Assembly (NCBI RefSeq): GCF_000258425.1
Contig: NC_017461.1
Span: forward strand, 372,001 to 436,000
DNA: 64,000 nt
DNA from: Fervidicoccus fontis Kam940
GTDB taxonomy: Archaea > Thermoproteota > Thermoprotei_A > Sulfolobales > Fervidicoccaceae
Direction of reading: 5' to 3'
Shown: piece after piece, positions 17,618 to 26,542 of the stretch
Layout: the number at the start of each line of letters is the position of its first letter
How positions within the stretch are numbered: position 1 is the first letter of the stretch
The notes under the pieces: generated by a model
Told to the model about the DNA's origin: nothing
Seen by the model: only the letters and a program-made list of their open reading frames with translations
Database searches by the model: none
Position numbers and translations under genes: made by a program

Positions 17618-17649
17618 AAGCCCCAACCCTTTAGAACAGTGTAGCTCAC
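17618..17649 (+). mobile_element. IS200/IS605-type right-end remnant
   Basis: Immediately after repeat copy A the sequence AAGCCCCAACCCTTTAGAAC continues to GTGTAGCTCAC. It resembles the right end of archaeal IS605-family elements, in which the last tnpB codons (reading ...EAEAPTL-stop here) are followed by a short palindrome and then TAGTTCAC or TAGCTCAC. The palindrome is degenerate (CAACCCT against AACAGTG). The terminal TCA is also, on the minus strand, the TGA stop codon of the membrane-anchored regulator, so the element end abuts or replaced that gene's 3' end. Confidence 0.45.
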
Positions 17650-18521
17650 TGTCCTTCTTTTAGCTTGTAATAAACCTTTCCACCAACTTCGAATTGTTCT
17701 ATGATTCCGTCTTTTTTTAGTCTATTTATTCGCCGATAAAATGCAGATCTCGGAATATTGAGTTGGTTCAGAAGATCGCCGGGAGTTATCGGTCCTTTCT
17801 CTCTAATGATTTCAACGATTTTTCTATCCCTATCATCTAAATACTTTATTTTTTCTTCTAAGCTTTTTCCTTTTTTTGGACCTCTAAAGTATAAATATCC
17901 GATAAGCAACCCTATGGCAATTAAAATAATCCCAATTATATATAAAGCATAATTGCTAATGCCTTGGTGTAATCCTGCAGTTGAAGGTGTTGTGCTCGTA
18001 AAGCCTGTTGTGTTTGTAATGTTAGCTGACTGCAGGTATGAATATGATAGTGTTATATTGCCAGGCATATATACAAAATATAATCTTCCATCCGAAGTGA
18101 CATTAAAATCGATTGGTAAGGGATTCGTTGAGAGCAAAATTGCGCCATATGGGAGAACAACGGTAGTATTAATGTCACTACTAAAGCTCACATTCCAAAT
18201 AGTTCCATTAGGATAAGCTAATTGTGAAATATATTCTAAAAGCACATTGCCAGTAAAATTATTCGGTACTAGAACTATTGTGTTATTCTCCAAGTAATAA
18301 TCAACGTTTGATGTGTTAATGTTGAGGACATATAGGCAATTTCCAATGCAATTTACAACAGAAACGTCATTTACTGGTATTACTTGTTTAATAGATGCAA
18401 TTCCATAGCTATCAATACTGATCACAGCATTTGTATAACTGGGTTCTTGTGCTATTGAAATAAAAGTAATTGAATAAATGAAAATTATAATAAACGCTAA
18501 GACAATTATTTTCTTTCTCAT
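17646..18521 (-). CDS. Membrane-anchored winged-helix transcriptional regulator
   Basis: About 291 residues from ATG 18521 (after AAGTGGT). Order of parts: a signal peptide or first membrane helix (KKIIVLAFIIIFIYSITFIS, residues about 3-25); an extracytoplasmic beta-rich region (about 30-190) with many N-x-S/T sites; one membrane helix (ALYIIGIILIAIGLLIGYLYF); a basic linker; and a cytoplasmic winged helix (DRDRKIVEIIREKGPITPGD, then LLNQLNIPRSAFYRRINRLK, then a wing GGKVYYKL). This is a one-component regulator tethered to the membrane, able to sense something outside and bind DNA inside. The gene downstream on the same strand encodes an exported coiled-coil protein, a possible target. Its stop codon coincides with a mobile-element end. 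Confidence 0.8.
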   Translation of the reverse strand: MRKKIIVLAFIIIFIYSITFISIAQEPSYTNAVISIDSYGIASIKQVIPVNDVSVVNCIGNCLYVLNINTSNVDYYLENNTIVLVPNNFTGNVLLEYISQLAYPNGTIWNVSFSSDINTTVVLPYGAILLSTNPLPIDFNVTSDGRLYFVYMPGNITLSYSYLQSANITNTTGFTSTTPSTAGLHQGISNYALYIIGIILIAIGLLIGYLYFRGPKKGKSLEEKIKYLDDRDRKIVEIIREKGPITPGDLLNQLNIPRSAFYRRINRLKKDGIIEQFEVGGKVYYKLKEGQ

Positions 18522-18672
18522 AATAACCACTTGTCTATGTCACTAAGTTGAAATTGGACACTTATTTACTATGAAAAATATTTATACTTATCTAAACTAA
18601 CATTTTATATAAAAATTAGGCGAAAAATAAATTCTTTTTCTTCTTTCGATTTCAGATGACGGGTGCTATATA

Positions 18673-21072
18673 TTGTCTGAAGAAAAAACGATTATCGAGT
18701 TTCAACCATTAGATGTTAGCTATGAACAAGAAGGAAACAACGTATTCATTGTAATTTGGGCTAAAAACAGAGCTGGAGAAACAATTACTTTATTGGATTG
18801 GAGATTTAAGCCATATTTTTACGCAATTCTCGAAGAAGAATCTAATATCGAGAAAGTAAAAAACGAAGTTTTAACTTTAGTTAGAAGAAAGGAGCCTAAA
18901 GCCTCTGTTGAATTAGTAGAAAAAAAGCTTTACGGAAAACCAGTAAAGGCTTTAAAAATCATAATGATGATACCTGAACAAGTCAGGGAAGTTAGAGACA
19001 GAGTAAAAAATGTTCCTATGGTAAAAGATGTCCTAGAAGCGGATATAAGGTTTTCAATGAGGTACATGATTGATAAGGATATAAAACCGTTTAGATGGTA
19101 TAAAGTACCTGTAAGAGAGGTCTCTAAGAAAAAATATAGAAGTGCTAAGATTTACGAAGTCCTTGAAGATCCGATAGAGTTAGAAGCAGAGGCTTCTTTT
19201 CCATCTCTAAAAACTATGGTATTTGATATAGAAGTGTACAGCACAACAGGTTCCCCTAGGCCAGAAAAGGATCCAATAATAATAATCGGTCTTATGGATG
19301 GAGGTTTAAAGCAGTTTTATTCAGAAAATAAAGATGATAAAGAAACAATAAAAAAGTTTATCGAAGAAGTACAGAAAATAGATCCAGACATAATTTCAGG
19401 TTATAACATTAATGTTTTCGACTGGAATTACTTGCTACAAAGGGCAAAGTACAATGGATTGAATCTTGATGTCACAAGAGAAATAGGGAAATCACCTGCA
19501 ACGAGCACAGCCGGTCATATCAGTGTAGCAGGAAGACTGAATGTCGATATCTTTGATTTTGCACAGGAGATTTCTGAAGTTAAGAGAAAAACACTTGAAG
19601 ATATTTCTGAATATATGGGAGTAATGAAGAAAGATGAAAGGGTTCTTCTGGAATGGTATGATATCCCGAAGCTCTGGGACACAGGAAAAGAAGGCAGAGA
19701 AAAAGTCCTCAGATACAATAGAGATGACGTTATTTCGACTTATAGGCTTATGGAAAAATTTTTGCCTTTTGGAATTCAGCTTTCTGGACTTACAGGAATT
19801 CCGCTTGATCAGCTTATGGCTACCAGTGTTGGTTATAGATTAGAATATTACCTCATAAGAAAAGCATATAGATTTAATGAAATAGTGCCTAACAGAGAAG
19901 AAAGAGAAAGGGAAAGTTACAAAGGAGCAATAGTTCTGAAACCAAAATCAGGTGTTCATGAAAATATTGCGGTTTTAGATTTTGCGAGCATGTATCCTAA
20001 TATAATGATTAAATATAATGTTGGACCGGATACTTTAGTAAAAGAATGCAAAAATGATGAATGTTACGTGGCTCCTGATGTTGGGCACAAATTTAGAAAG
20101 GAACCACCAGGATTTTTCAAAAGCGTCTTGAGCGATCTTTTAGCCGCTAGACAAAAAATAAGGCAACAGCTAAAAAAATTGAAACCAGGCGATCCAGAAT
20201 ATAACGTACTTGATGAAAGACAGAAAGCTATTAAAGTTTTAGCGAATGCCAGCTATGGATATATGGGGTGGCAAGGCGCAAGATGGTATTGCAAAGAATG
20301 CGCGGAAGCAATTACGGCTTGGGGAAGACAGAATATAACCTTTGCAATCGAAAAGGCAAAAAAGTTAGGTCTTGATGTTATATATGGAGATACAGATAGC
20401 CTTTTTGTCCAGTTTGATGAGAAAAAGATCAACGAGCTTTTAAACATAATAAACAGCGAATTAGGGCTTGAAATTAAAATTGATAAAATCTATAAGAAGC
20501 TTTTCTTCACTGAAGCAAAAAAAAGATACGTAGGAATTACAATAGATAATATAATAGATATCGTTGGTTTTGAAGCTATAAGAGGGGATTGGTCTGAAAT
20601 TTCCAAAGATATACAAACAGAAATTGCAAGACTCATATTGGAAAAGGGAACCACAGAAAAAGCGATAGAATATACTAAAGAAATTATTAGAAATCTAAAA
20701 GAAAAGAAAATTCCTATTGATAAGCTTGTAATATGGAAAACGATAACAAAGCCTATTGAAGAATATGAAGTTGATGCACCGCATGTAACTGCTGCAAAGT
20801 TGTATCAAGAATATGGACTAAAAATATCACCTGGAGATAAGGTAGGATATGTAGTTGTATCTGGAGAAGGAAAAATCAGTGAAAAAGTAAAGCCATATTT
20901 TGCTGCTACACTTGATGAGATTGATGTCGATTATTACGTAGATCACCAGATTATTCCTGCAGCTATGAGAATATTAGAGTATTTTGGCGTTTCAGAAAGC
21001 GTATTAAAACAGGGAGCGATAGAAAAGCAAAAATCGCTCTTTGACTACCTTTCAAGTAAGCAGAAAAAATAA
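18673..21072 (+). CDS. polB: DNA polymerase, family B
   Basis: 799 residues with both activities intact. Exonuclease motifs: FDIE (Asp185, Glu187), GYNINVFDW (Asp250) and YNRDD (Tyr348, Asp352). Polymerase motifs: DFASMYPNIM (436 onwards, motif A), KVLANASYGYMG (521-532, motif B), YGDTDS (571-576, motif C) and KKRYVGI. Length is shorter than crenarchaeal B1 enzymes and fits a B3-like paralogue, though the class cannot be fixed by eye. A Cys pair around 459-464 (CKNDEC) with Cys540 and Cys543 may form stabilising disulfides, common in hyperthermophile polymerases. The start is TTG 18673 after GGGTGC. It diverges from the regulator gene. Confidence 0.95.
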   Translation: MSEEKTIIEFQPLDVSYEQEGNNVFIVIWAKNRAGETITLLDWRFKPYFYAILEEESNIEKVKNEVLTLVRRKEPKASVELVEKKLYGKPVKALKIIMMIPEQVREVRDRVKNVPMVKDVLEADIRFSMRYMIDKDIKPFRWYKVPVREVSKKKYRSAKIYEVLEDPIELEAEASFPSLKTMVFDIEVYSTTGSPRPEKDPIIIIGLMDGGLKQFYSENKDDKETIKKFIEEVQKIDPDIISGYNINVFDWNYLLQRAKYNGLNLDVTREIGKSPATSTAGHISVAGRLNVDIFDFAQEISEVKRKTLEDISEYMGVMKKDERVLLEWYDIPKLWDTGKEGREKVLRYNRDDVISTYRLMEKFLPFGIQLSGLTGIPLDQLMATSVGYRLEYYLIRKAYRFNEIVPNREERERESYKGAIVLKPKSGVHENIAVLDFASMYPNIMIKYNVGPDTLVKECKNDECYVAPDVGHKFRKEPPGFFKSVLSDLLAARQKIRQQLKKLKPGDPEYNVLDERQKAIKVLANASYGYMGWQGARWYCKECAEAITAWGRQNITFAIEKAKKLGLDVIYGDTDSLFVQFDEKKINELLNIINSELGLEIKIDKIYKKLFFTEAKKRYVGITIDNIIDIVGFEAIRGDWSEISKDIQTEIARLILEKGTTEKAIEYTKEIIRNLKEKKIPIDKLVIWKTITKPIEEYEVDAPHVTAAKLYQEYGLKISPGDKVGYVVVSGEGKISEKVKPYFAATLDEIDVDYYVDHQIIPAAMRILEYFGVSESVLKQGAIEKQKSLFDYLSSKQKK

Positions 21073-21131
21073 TATATTTTATGTTTAATGTGTGTTCTTA
21101 ACTTGAATACTTTAGAAAAAAGTGATATAGG

Positions 21132-21851
21132 ATGCCTATTCATCTTAAAATTGGAAAGAACGATCTAGCGAAAAAAGTTGTAACTGTTGGAGATCCTAAT
21201 AGAGCTTCATTATTAGCAAATTCTTTGCTTGACTATCCCAAGCTAATAAATGAAAATAGAGGTTTATTGTCTTATACAGGGACATATAAAGGAGAAAGAA
21301 TAAGTATTGTAACCCATGGAATCGGAATGCCAAGTGCGTTAATTGTATTTGAAGAGCTTGTTTCATTAGGCGCAAAGGCTATAATAAGGTTTGGAACATC
21401 TGGCTCATTAAAGGAGCAAGTAAAAATTGGCGATATAGTAATTGCAGAATCAGCAGGACATTTTAATTCAAGTGCAATAAGGCAGTATTTTGATGATATA
21501 ATTCCTCCAAATGGGTTTTCTTTCGATCTTATCAATACCCTAGTCGATAATTTTAAAAGGAGCGACTTTAATTTTCATGTCGGTCCTATTATAAGTAGCG
21601 ATGCTTTTTATTCAGAATCGAAAGATTTGGCCTTAAAATTATCACGTTTAGGATTTTTTGCTATAGAAATGGAATGTGCCGGTTTAGCGATGATAGGTTG
21701 GCTAAGAGGTTTAAAGACCGGATGTGTATTATATGTAACTAACCATCTCCTAAGAAATGGGGAGGAGATGCTAGATTCAGCACAAATTAATAAAAAGATG
21801 GTTTCGGTAGCTACAAACATATTTGACGCTTTAACTAATTTTGCAGTTTGA
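21132..21851 (+). CDS. Nucleoside phosphorylase (PNP/UDP family 1)
   Basis: 239 residues. VTVGDPNRASLLANSL (phosphate-binding GDPxR), THGIGMPSALIVFEEL, IRFGTSGSL and AIEMECAGLAMIGWL (the ribose-binding Met-Glu) define the hexameric PNP/UP fold, as in archaeal purine nucleoside and 5'-methylthioadenosine phosphorylases. The enzyme splits a nucleoside with phosphate in salvage. Base specificity cannot be set from these motifs; the general archaeal DeoD-like class is the best description. ATG after GTGATATAGG. It is 59 bases downstream of polB and just ahead of the methyltransferase gene. Confidence 0.88.
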   Translation: MPIHLKIGKNDLAKKVVTVGDPNRASLLANSLLDYPKLINENRGLLSYTGTYKGERISIVTHGIGMPSALIVFEELVSLGAKAIIRFGTSGSLKEQVKIGDIVIAESAGHFNSSAIRQYFDDIIPPNGFSFDLINTLVDNFKRSDFNFHVGPIISSDAFYSESKDLALKLSRLGFFAIEMECAGLAMIGWLRGLKTGCVLYVTNHLLRNGEEMLDSAQINKKMVSVATNIFDALTNFAV

Positions 21852-21861
21852 AGTGAAAAAT

Positions 21862-23046
21862 ATGAAAACTGTAGAAATTAAAAAAGGGGCAAAAAGTTTA
21901 ATTGAAAAGCATTTTTATTCTATTTACTCTAAATGGGTAAAAAGCGACTCCTCATTATCTAATGGAGATTTTGTAAAATTTTTATTCAACGGAGAAGTTA
22001 TTGGATATGGTTTTTATGAAAAAATTGGTTCTATTGGGGGTAGGATAATATCTTATATAAGCGAATACGACAATCCTGATTTAAATGAGCTAATTAGGTG
22101 GAGAGTTAACCAAGGGTATCTCATTAGAAAAAAAATCGGAGAAAAGAAAGAAAGAGGGTATAGGTTATTATATGGCGATTGTGATGGAACGCCTGGATTA
22201 ATAACAGACGTTTTTAATGACACTTCCGTAATCCAAACTACAAGCTATGGCTGGGATAGAAATCTTAGTCTGTTGGCTGATGCTATAGTAAAAGCTGGTA
22301 TTTCTGAACGAGTTTTTTTAAAAAATGATCAAAGAGGAAGAAAATTTTTTGGATTACCAATAGAAAAAAAGTTTCTTCATGGAGAGCCGCCTCCGTATAC
22401 TTACATTAAAGAAGATGACTTAATATTTAAAATCGATTTTTTAAATGGACAAAAAACAGGTTTTTATCTAGACCAGCGAGAAGCGAGAAAGAAGATTTCA
22501 TCTCTATCTTTAGATGGTGCAAAAATCTTAGACCTTTTTTCATATACAGGAAGCTTTTCCGCCCATGCATTAAAGGCAGGCGCATCTTTTTCTTTACTTG
22601 TTGATGAAGATGATAGAGCATTAAATATTGCAAAAGAAAACCTTATCAAAAATGGATTCGAAGACAAGTTTGAAATAATCCGCGGAAGGGTTGAAAAGGT
22701 TATAGATTCGCTTTTGATCAAAAAAATGCAGTTCGACATCGTAATAGTTGATCCTCCAGCATTTATCCCGTCAAAAAACTTATATGAAAAGGGAATTAAA
22801 GCATATAAAAAGCTATTTGGCAACACCTTAAGGCTTGTTAAGCTGGGAGGATATATTTACGCATCAAGTTGCAGTTTTCATCTTAGTTCGGATGAATTAT
22901 TAAAAATTTTGCAAGAATGGATAAACTATTATGGTTATAAATCGAGGGTCATTTATGAGCTTTCTCCATTCAATGTATTTCCATTCACAAGACCATTGGA
23001 TGTTGAACTTAGATATCTAAAAGGATTTTTGTTAGAATTAGAATAG
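21862..23046 (+). CDS. RlmI-like SAM-dependent RNA methyltransferase (PUA + class I fold)
   Basis: About 394 residues. An N-terminal PUA-type domain (TVEIKKGAKSLIEKHFYSIY) precedes an EEHEE-like linker and a Rossmann methyltransferase domain with the SAM motif ILDLFSYTGSFSAHALKAGA, the acidic ALLVDEDDRALNIAKEN-type loop, and the catalytic DIVIVDPPAFI. The late CSFHLSSDE segment matches the COG1092 family, whose bacterial member RlmI makes 23S rRNA m5C1962. The exact target in archaea is unknown. ATG 21862 is preceded by GAAGTGA; the longer TTG start at 21841 would overlap the phosphorylase gene and has no signal. Confidence 0.85.
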   Translation: MKTVEIKKGAKSLIEKHFYSIYSKWVKSDSSLSNGDFVKFLFNGEVIGYGFYEKIGSIGGRIISYISEYDNPDLNELIRWRVNQGYLIRKKIGEKKERGYRLLYGDCDGTPGLITDVFNDTSVIQTTSYGWDRNLSLLADAIVKAGISERVFLKNDQRGRKFFGLPIEKKFLHGEPPPYTYIKEDDLIFKIDFLNGQKTGFYLDQREARKKISSLSLDGAKILDLFSYTGSFSAHALKAGASFSLLVDEDDRALNIAKENLIKNGFEDKFEIIRGRVEKVIDSLLIKKMQFDIVIVDPPAFIPSKNLYEKGIKAYKKLFGNTLRLVKLGGYIYASSCSFHLSSDELLKILQEWINYYGYKSRVIYELSPFNVFPFTRPLDVELRYLKGFLLELE

Positions 23047-23110
23047 AAGAATACTATTAAAAATAACTTTTTAAGTCTAAATTAAAAACATTGATGTTAA
23101 AGTGTTAACT

Positions 23111-23998
23111 ATGAAAATCTCTGTAATACATCCAAGTGCTATTCCTCCATTTTCTGCAAGACAAATTATTAGAGAAGCAAAAGCTAGAGGTCATTCGGCA
23201 AATTACATAAGACCTCAGGAGCTTAATGTGATTTATGTTAACAATAGTCGGATAATTATCAGAGGTAAAAGAGAGATAAAGCCAGAAATAGCATTTATTA
23301 GAGGAATGAGTTATCCTGGCTCAATTGAACATTTTATTTGGATGACAAACATAGTAAAAATTCTAGAAGAGACAGGAACATTCACTATTAATAGTTATTC
23401 ATCTATTATGACTGCGAGAGATAAATCTCTCTTACCGTTGATTCTGTCAAAAAATGGACTTCCCTATCCTAAGACAATAATTACTGAAGACCTGCAAAAA
23501 GCGTTAGATGTTATAAACGAATATGGAAAAGTTGTAGTAAAGCCTATTATTGGTAGCTTGGGAAGAGGAGTGATGCTTCTAGATAATGTCGATGTTGCAT
23601 ATACTGTTTTAAAACAGCTTCTCTCATGGAATCAACCAATACTACTTCAAGAATTCATTAACAAGAAAGACAACAGAGATATAAGAATCTTGGTAATAAA
23701 TGGGGAAATTTATGCGGCTTATTACAGAAAGGCTAGGCCAGGATTGTTCAAAACAAATATAGCACAAGGAGCTACGCCTGAACCTGCAGTATTAGATGAA
23801 GAGTTAAAAGAGCTTTCAATAAAAACTACTGAACTTTTAGGATTATTTTATGCAGGAATAGATATAGCAGAATCTGAAAAAGGGGAGAGGTATATACTAG
23901 AAGCAAATGCCTCTCCTAATTGGAAGGGTCCCTTATCTATGGGTCTCAATCCTGCTAGAAAATTAGTTGAAGAAGCTGAAAAAACTTATAAAAAATAG
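23111..23998 (+). CDS. RimK-like ATP-grasp ligase
   Basis: About 295 residues. ATP-grasp segments are clear: the N-terminal IRGMSYPGSIEHFIW, TARDKSLLPLILSKNGLPYP, the ATP lysine region GKVVVKPIIGSLGRGVML, the QEFINKKDNRDIRILVINGE adenine and hinge block, and the metal-binding end YILEANASPNWKG (Glu-x-Asn). RimK relatives add amino acids, often glutamate, to proteins or cofactors: ribosomal protein S6, the lysine carrier protein (LysX), or pterin and F420 cofactors (MptN, CofF). No partner is nearby, so the acceptor is unknown. ATG 23111 is used; GTG 23102 is an alternative. The next gene overlaps or abuts its stop. Confidence 0.82.
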   Translation: MKISVIHPSAIPPFSARQIIREAKARGHSANYIRPQELNVIYVNNSRIIIRGKREIKPEIAFIRGMSYPGSIEHFIWMTNIVKILEETGTFTINSYSSIMTARDKSLLPLILSKNGLPYPKTIITEDLQKALDVINEYGKVVVKPIIGSLGRGVMLLDNVDVAYTVLKQLLSWNQPILLQEFINKKDNRDIRILVINGEIYAAYYRKARPGLFKTNIAQGATPEPAVLDEELKELSIKTTELLGLFYAGIDIAESEKGERYILEANASPNWKGPLSMGLNPARKLVEEAEKTYKK

Positions 23999-24008
23999 GT
24001 TGTCTAAA

Positions 24009-25025
24009 ATGTATGTTGATTTATTTATTTCAGCAATAGTAGGTATATTTTTTACTTATTTTTTTACATTCATTGTAGAAAGATTTGAAAGAAGGATTGG
24101 ACTTTTAGGTGAGGATGTTCATAAGAAGCCTGGTAGATTTTTACCGAAATCTGGAGGATTAGGCTTTCTATTTGGCTGGTCCTTTTCGATTTTAATTTAT
24201 ATGTTTATGAATGCAGGAAACAAAATGATTTTTAATGATTTAATTACTATTCTTTTGATTATCTGGTTCGTTGGAATTGTTGGCTTATATGATGATATGA
24301 AGAGACTTGGAGGGATAACAAAGGTCCTATTGACAGCACTGCCTGGAATCGCTATTTATTTTGCGTCTCTTTATAGGCCATTTGTTTTCATACCTTTTTT
24401 AGGAAATGCGAGGTTATCTATTGTTTATCCTATACTTCTTCCAATAATTTATGCTGTAGCATCTAATGCTATAAATATGACTGATACATTTACGGGAGTT
24501 GCTCCGGGAGTAGTTCTAATTTTGACAATTTTTACTTTCCTTTCCTTTTTATTTTTCCCATTATTACCAAAAAGCGATCCTTTATATCAAATTGCAATTA
24601 TTTTAGCCGTTCTTACTATTTCTTCTCTTATAGGATATTTACCACATAACTTTTATCCAGGAAAGAGTTTCAATGGAGATTGCGGTTCTTTATCGTGGGG
24701 AGCGATCTTAGCTACCATAGCTATCTTAAGCAAAACTGAGTTCTTTCTTGTTATGGCAGCTATTCCAATAGTAACGAATGGCTTCACAATTTTAAGCAGT
24801 ATAAAAGGCATAATAGAGCATCATGAACTAAAGACGAGACCAACGATTCCAGATAGAGATAATAACATAATTAAAGCAAATCCGGATGAAAATGCACCAA
24901 TAACTCTTGCTCATTTATTAACTCTAAAAAATCCCTTATCTGAAAAGGAACTTGTGATATCCTTATATCTCTTAGTAAGTATCTCAAGCATTTTCACAAT
25001 GATCTTTTATGCCATTTTATTTTGA
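24009..25025 (+). CDS. MraY/WecA-like polyprenyl-phosphate sugar-1-phosphate transferase
   Basis: About 338 residues with roughly ten membrane helices. Family motifs: the early HKKPGRFLPKSGGLGF, the Asp-Asp motif GLYDDMKRLGG, NAINMTDTFTGVAPG (family NxxNxxDGxxG, here with Thr in place of the first Gly), YPGKSFNGDCGSLSWG and the late HHELKTRPTIPDRD. It should transfer a sugar-1-phosphate, usually GlcNAc-1-P from UDP-GlcNAc, to a dolichyl-type phosphate, the first membrane step of N-glycan assembly in archaea (AglH-like). A start at TTG 24000 is equally possible; a longer frame from 23967 overlaps rimK. It could use UDP-GlcNAc made via the 8.2 and 47.7 kb gene products. Confidence 0.85.
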   Translation: MYVDLFISAIVGIFFTYFFTFIVERFERRIGLLGEDVHKKPGRFLPKSGGLGFLFGWSFSILIYMFMNAGNKMIFNDLITILLIIWFVGIVGLYDDMKRLGGITKVLLTALPGIAIYFASLYRPFVFIPFLGNARLSIVYPILLPIIYAVASNAINMTDTFTGVAPGVVLILTIFTFLSFLFFPLLPKSDPLYQIAIILAVLTISSLIGYLPHNFYPGKSFNGDCGSLSWGAILATIAILSKTEFFLVMAAIPIVTNGFTILSSIKGIIEHHELKTRPTIPDRDNNIIKANPDENAPITLAHLLTLKNPLSEKELVISLYLLVSISSIFTMIFYAILF

Positions 25026-25061
25026 TTTTTTGCTAAAAAATAAAATAGAAAAAAGAAAAAA

Positions 25062-26402
25062 TTATTTTTTATTTCTGCTTACTAGAGAATCTACAGCCAT
25101 TATTACTAATATCAATAGAACAAACACGATGCCTAAAATTATATCATGCCAGCCCCATAATACTCCATATGCATAGCAATATCCAAAACCGATTAAACCT
25201 ACAATAAAAGCTCCTATTACTACCCACCATGGGGCTTTAAATATAGCCTTTTCATGCCATTCTTTTGTTGCTCTAATTTTAAGATTTGCTACACCCAGCA
25301 AGAACCAACAGACAATCCAAGGAACTTGGACAATAGCTACCAAAACTGCATATGCAGCAGTATAGAATATCATTATAACGTTTATTAGATATATTAGAAT
25401 TAATCCCCAATGTGGAACGCCATATTTATTAGTTTTTGCAAAAATCTTCGGCATGTCTCCTTCTACAGCCATCTGATATGTTACTCTTGATGCGCTCATT
25501 AAAGCAACATTTGGAACAGTCAAAGCACCACAAACTAATGCTATCCATAGCAATATTTCTCCAGCATTCCCCAAAACAATTTGACCATACTGAAATAGTG
25601 GCTTTGAAAGAGTCCCCATTTGTGAACCTAAAACACCTATAGCAGTGATTGTTATTAAACCGACAAAAGCCAAAGACACTACAACCGAGAACCAAGCTGC
25701 CCTTGGAATTCCCTTTTCGGGATCTTCGATTTCTGGTACAATCGAAGCAAAAATATCCGTTGAATATGTGCTCCAAGTGGCAATTAGTGCGGCAGAAAGG
25801 AACAGCATAAGCATGCCTTCCATGGTATTAGCCTGAACTCCAGGAACTCCAGAAACCCAAAAAGGGTGGAAATTAGACAAATTGACGAATGGAATAGCTA
25901 CGAGACCAACTAATATGAGGGGTACTACTTTAAGTATTGTGAGTATAGTCTGAGTTATACCTGCTATTTTAATGCCAAAATAATTGAACACAAAAAATAT
26001 CGTTACCAAAGCAAAAGCGAATAGCTGTCTGTGTAGAAACGTCGAAGGATCTGTGCCAAATATATATCTGCCTAATATTAGAGAAGCTATTGCTCCTGCA
26101 GTTCCCCAGTTTATATAAAATCCCCAACCTGCAATGGCTCCAGGTATTTTTCCCAGTGCTATTCTCACTGGAGCGTACTCAGCTCCCGCCTTATCTGGCC
26201 ATATTGTAAAGTTATAAGCTAAAACTACCGCTGCAAAAGCACCAAAAAGCAGTGTAACAATCCAGACAAGAGCTGCTGCAGGACCAGCCATACTATAAGT
26301 TACTGGCAAGTTACCAAATAAACCTGTTGCTCCTAAAGTTCCAATAACTAAAGCCGCTGAAACATACCATTTAACCTGCCTTTTTAAACCCTGAGAAGTC
26401 AT
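25062..26402 (-). CDS. Amino acid permease (APC superfamily)
   Basis: 446 residues, about 12 membrane helices. The first helix region GTLGATGLFGNLPVTYSM stands in for the GxG substrate loop of APC transporters, and the MSASRVTYQMAVEGDMPKIF segment after helix 8 is the standard APC cytoplasmic motif. ATG 26402 follows GTGAGGTT; 16 more codons upstream lack a signal. It is the third gene of a same-strand series with ornithine carbamoyltransferase and arginine deiminase, so arginine uptake or arginine-ornithine exchange is the obvious hypothesis. Gaps of 140 and 104 bases mean each gene may have its own promoter. Confidence 0.87.
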   Translation of the reverse strand: MTSQGLKRQVKWYVSAALVIGTLGATGLFGNLPVTYSMAGPAAALVWIVTLLFGAFAAVVLAYNFTIWPDKAGAEYAPVRIALGKIPGAIAGWGFYINWGTAGAIASLILGRYIFGTDPSTFLHRQLFAFALVTIFFVFNYFGIKIAGITQTILTILKVVPLILVGLVAIPFVNLSNFHPFWVSGVPGVQANTMEGMLMLFLSAALIATWSTYSTDIFASIVPEIEDPEKGIPRAAWFSVVVSLAFVGLITITAIGVLGSQMGTLSKPLFQYGQIVLGNAGEILLWIALVCGALTVPNVALMSASRVTYQMAVEGDMPKIFAKTNKYGVPHWGLILIYLINVIMIFYTAAYAVLVAIVQVPWIVCWFLLGVANLKIRATKEWHEKAIFKAPWWVVIGAFIVGLIGFGYCYAYGVLWGWHDIILGIVFVLLILVIMAVDSLVSRNKK

Positions 26403-26542
26403 ATTTTTAACCTCACTTTTTTTATAAATAAAATATTTATTAATGATCATATATTTTAATGTTTCTGTAAAAGTTAAAAAATCAAGACTTGAAAAAAATA
26501 AAAATTTAATTCTTTATTTATAAATATGATTTATTTAAAAAA

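Noticed and set aside
25429-25776. Open frame of 115 codons on the minus strand, and others inside the permease gene
   Set aside because: It is the permease gene read in another frame; the Cys/Phe/Arg-rich composition is an artefact, and the permease frame has clear membrane helices and APC motifs.
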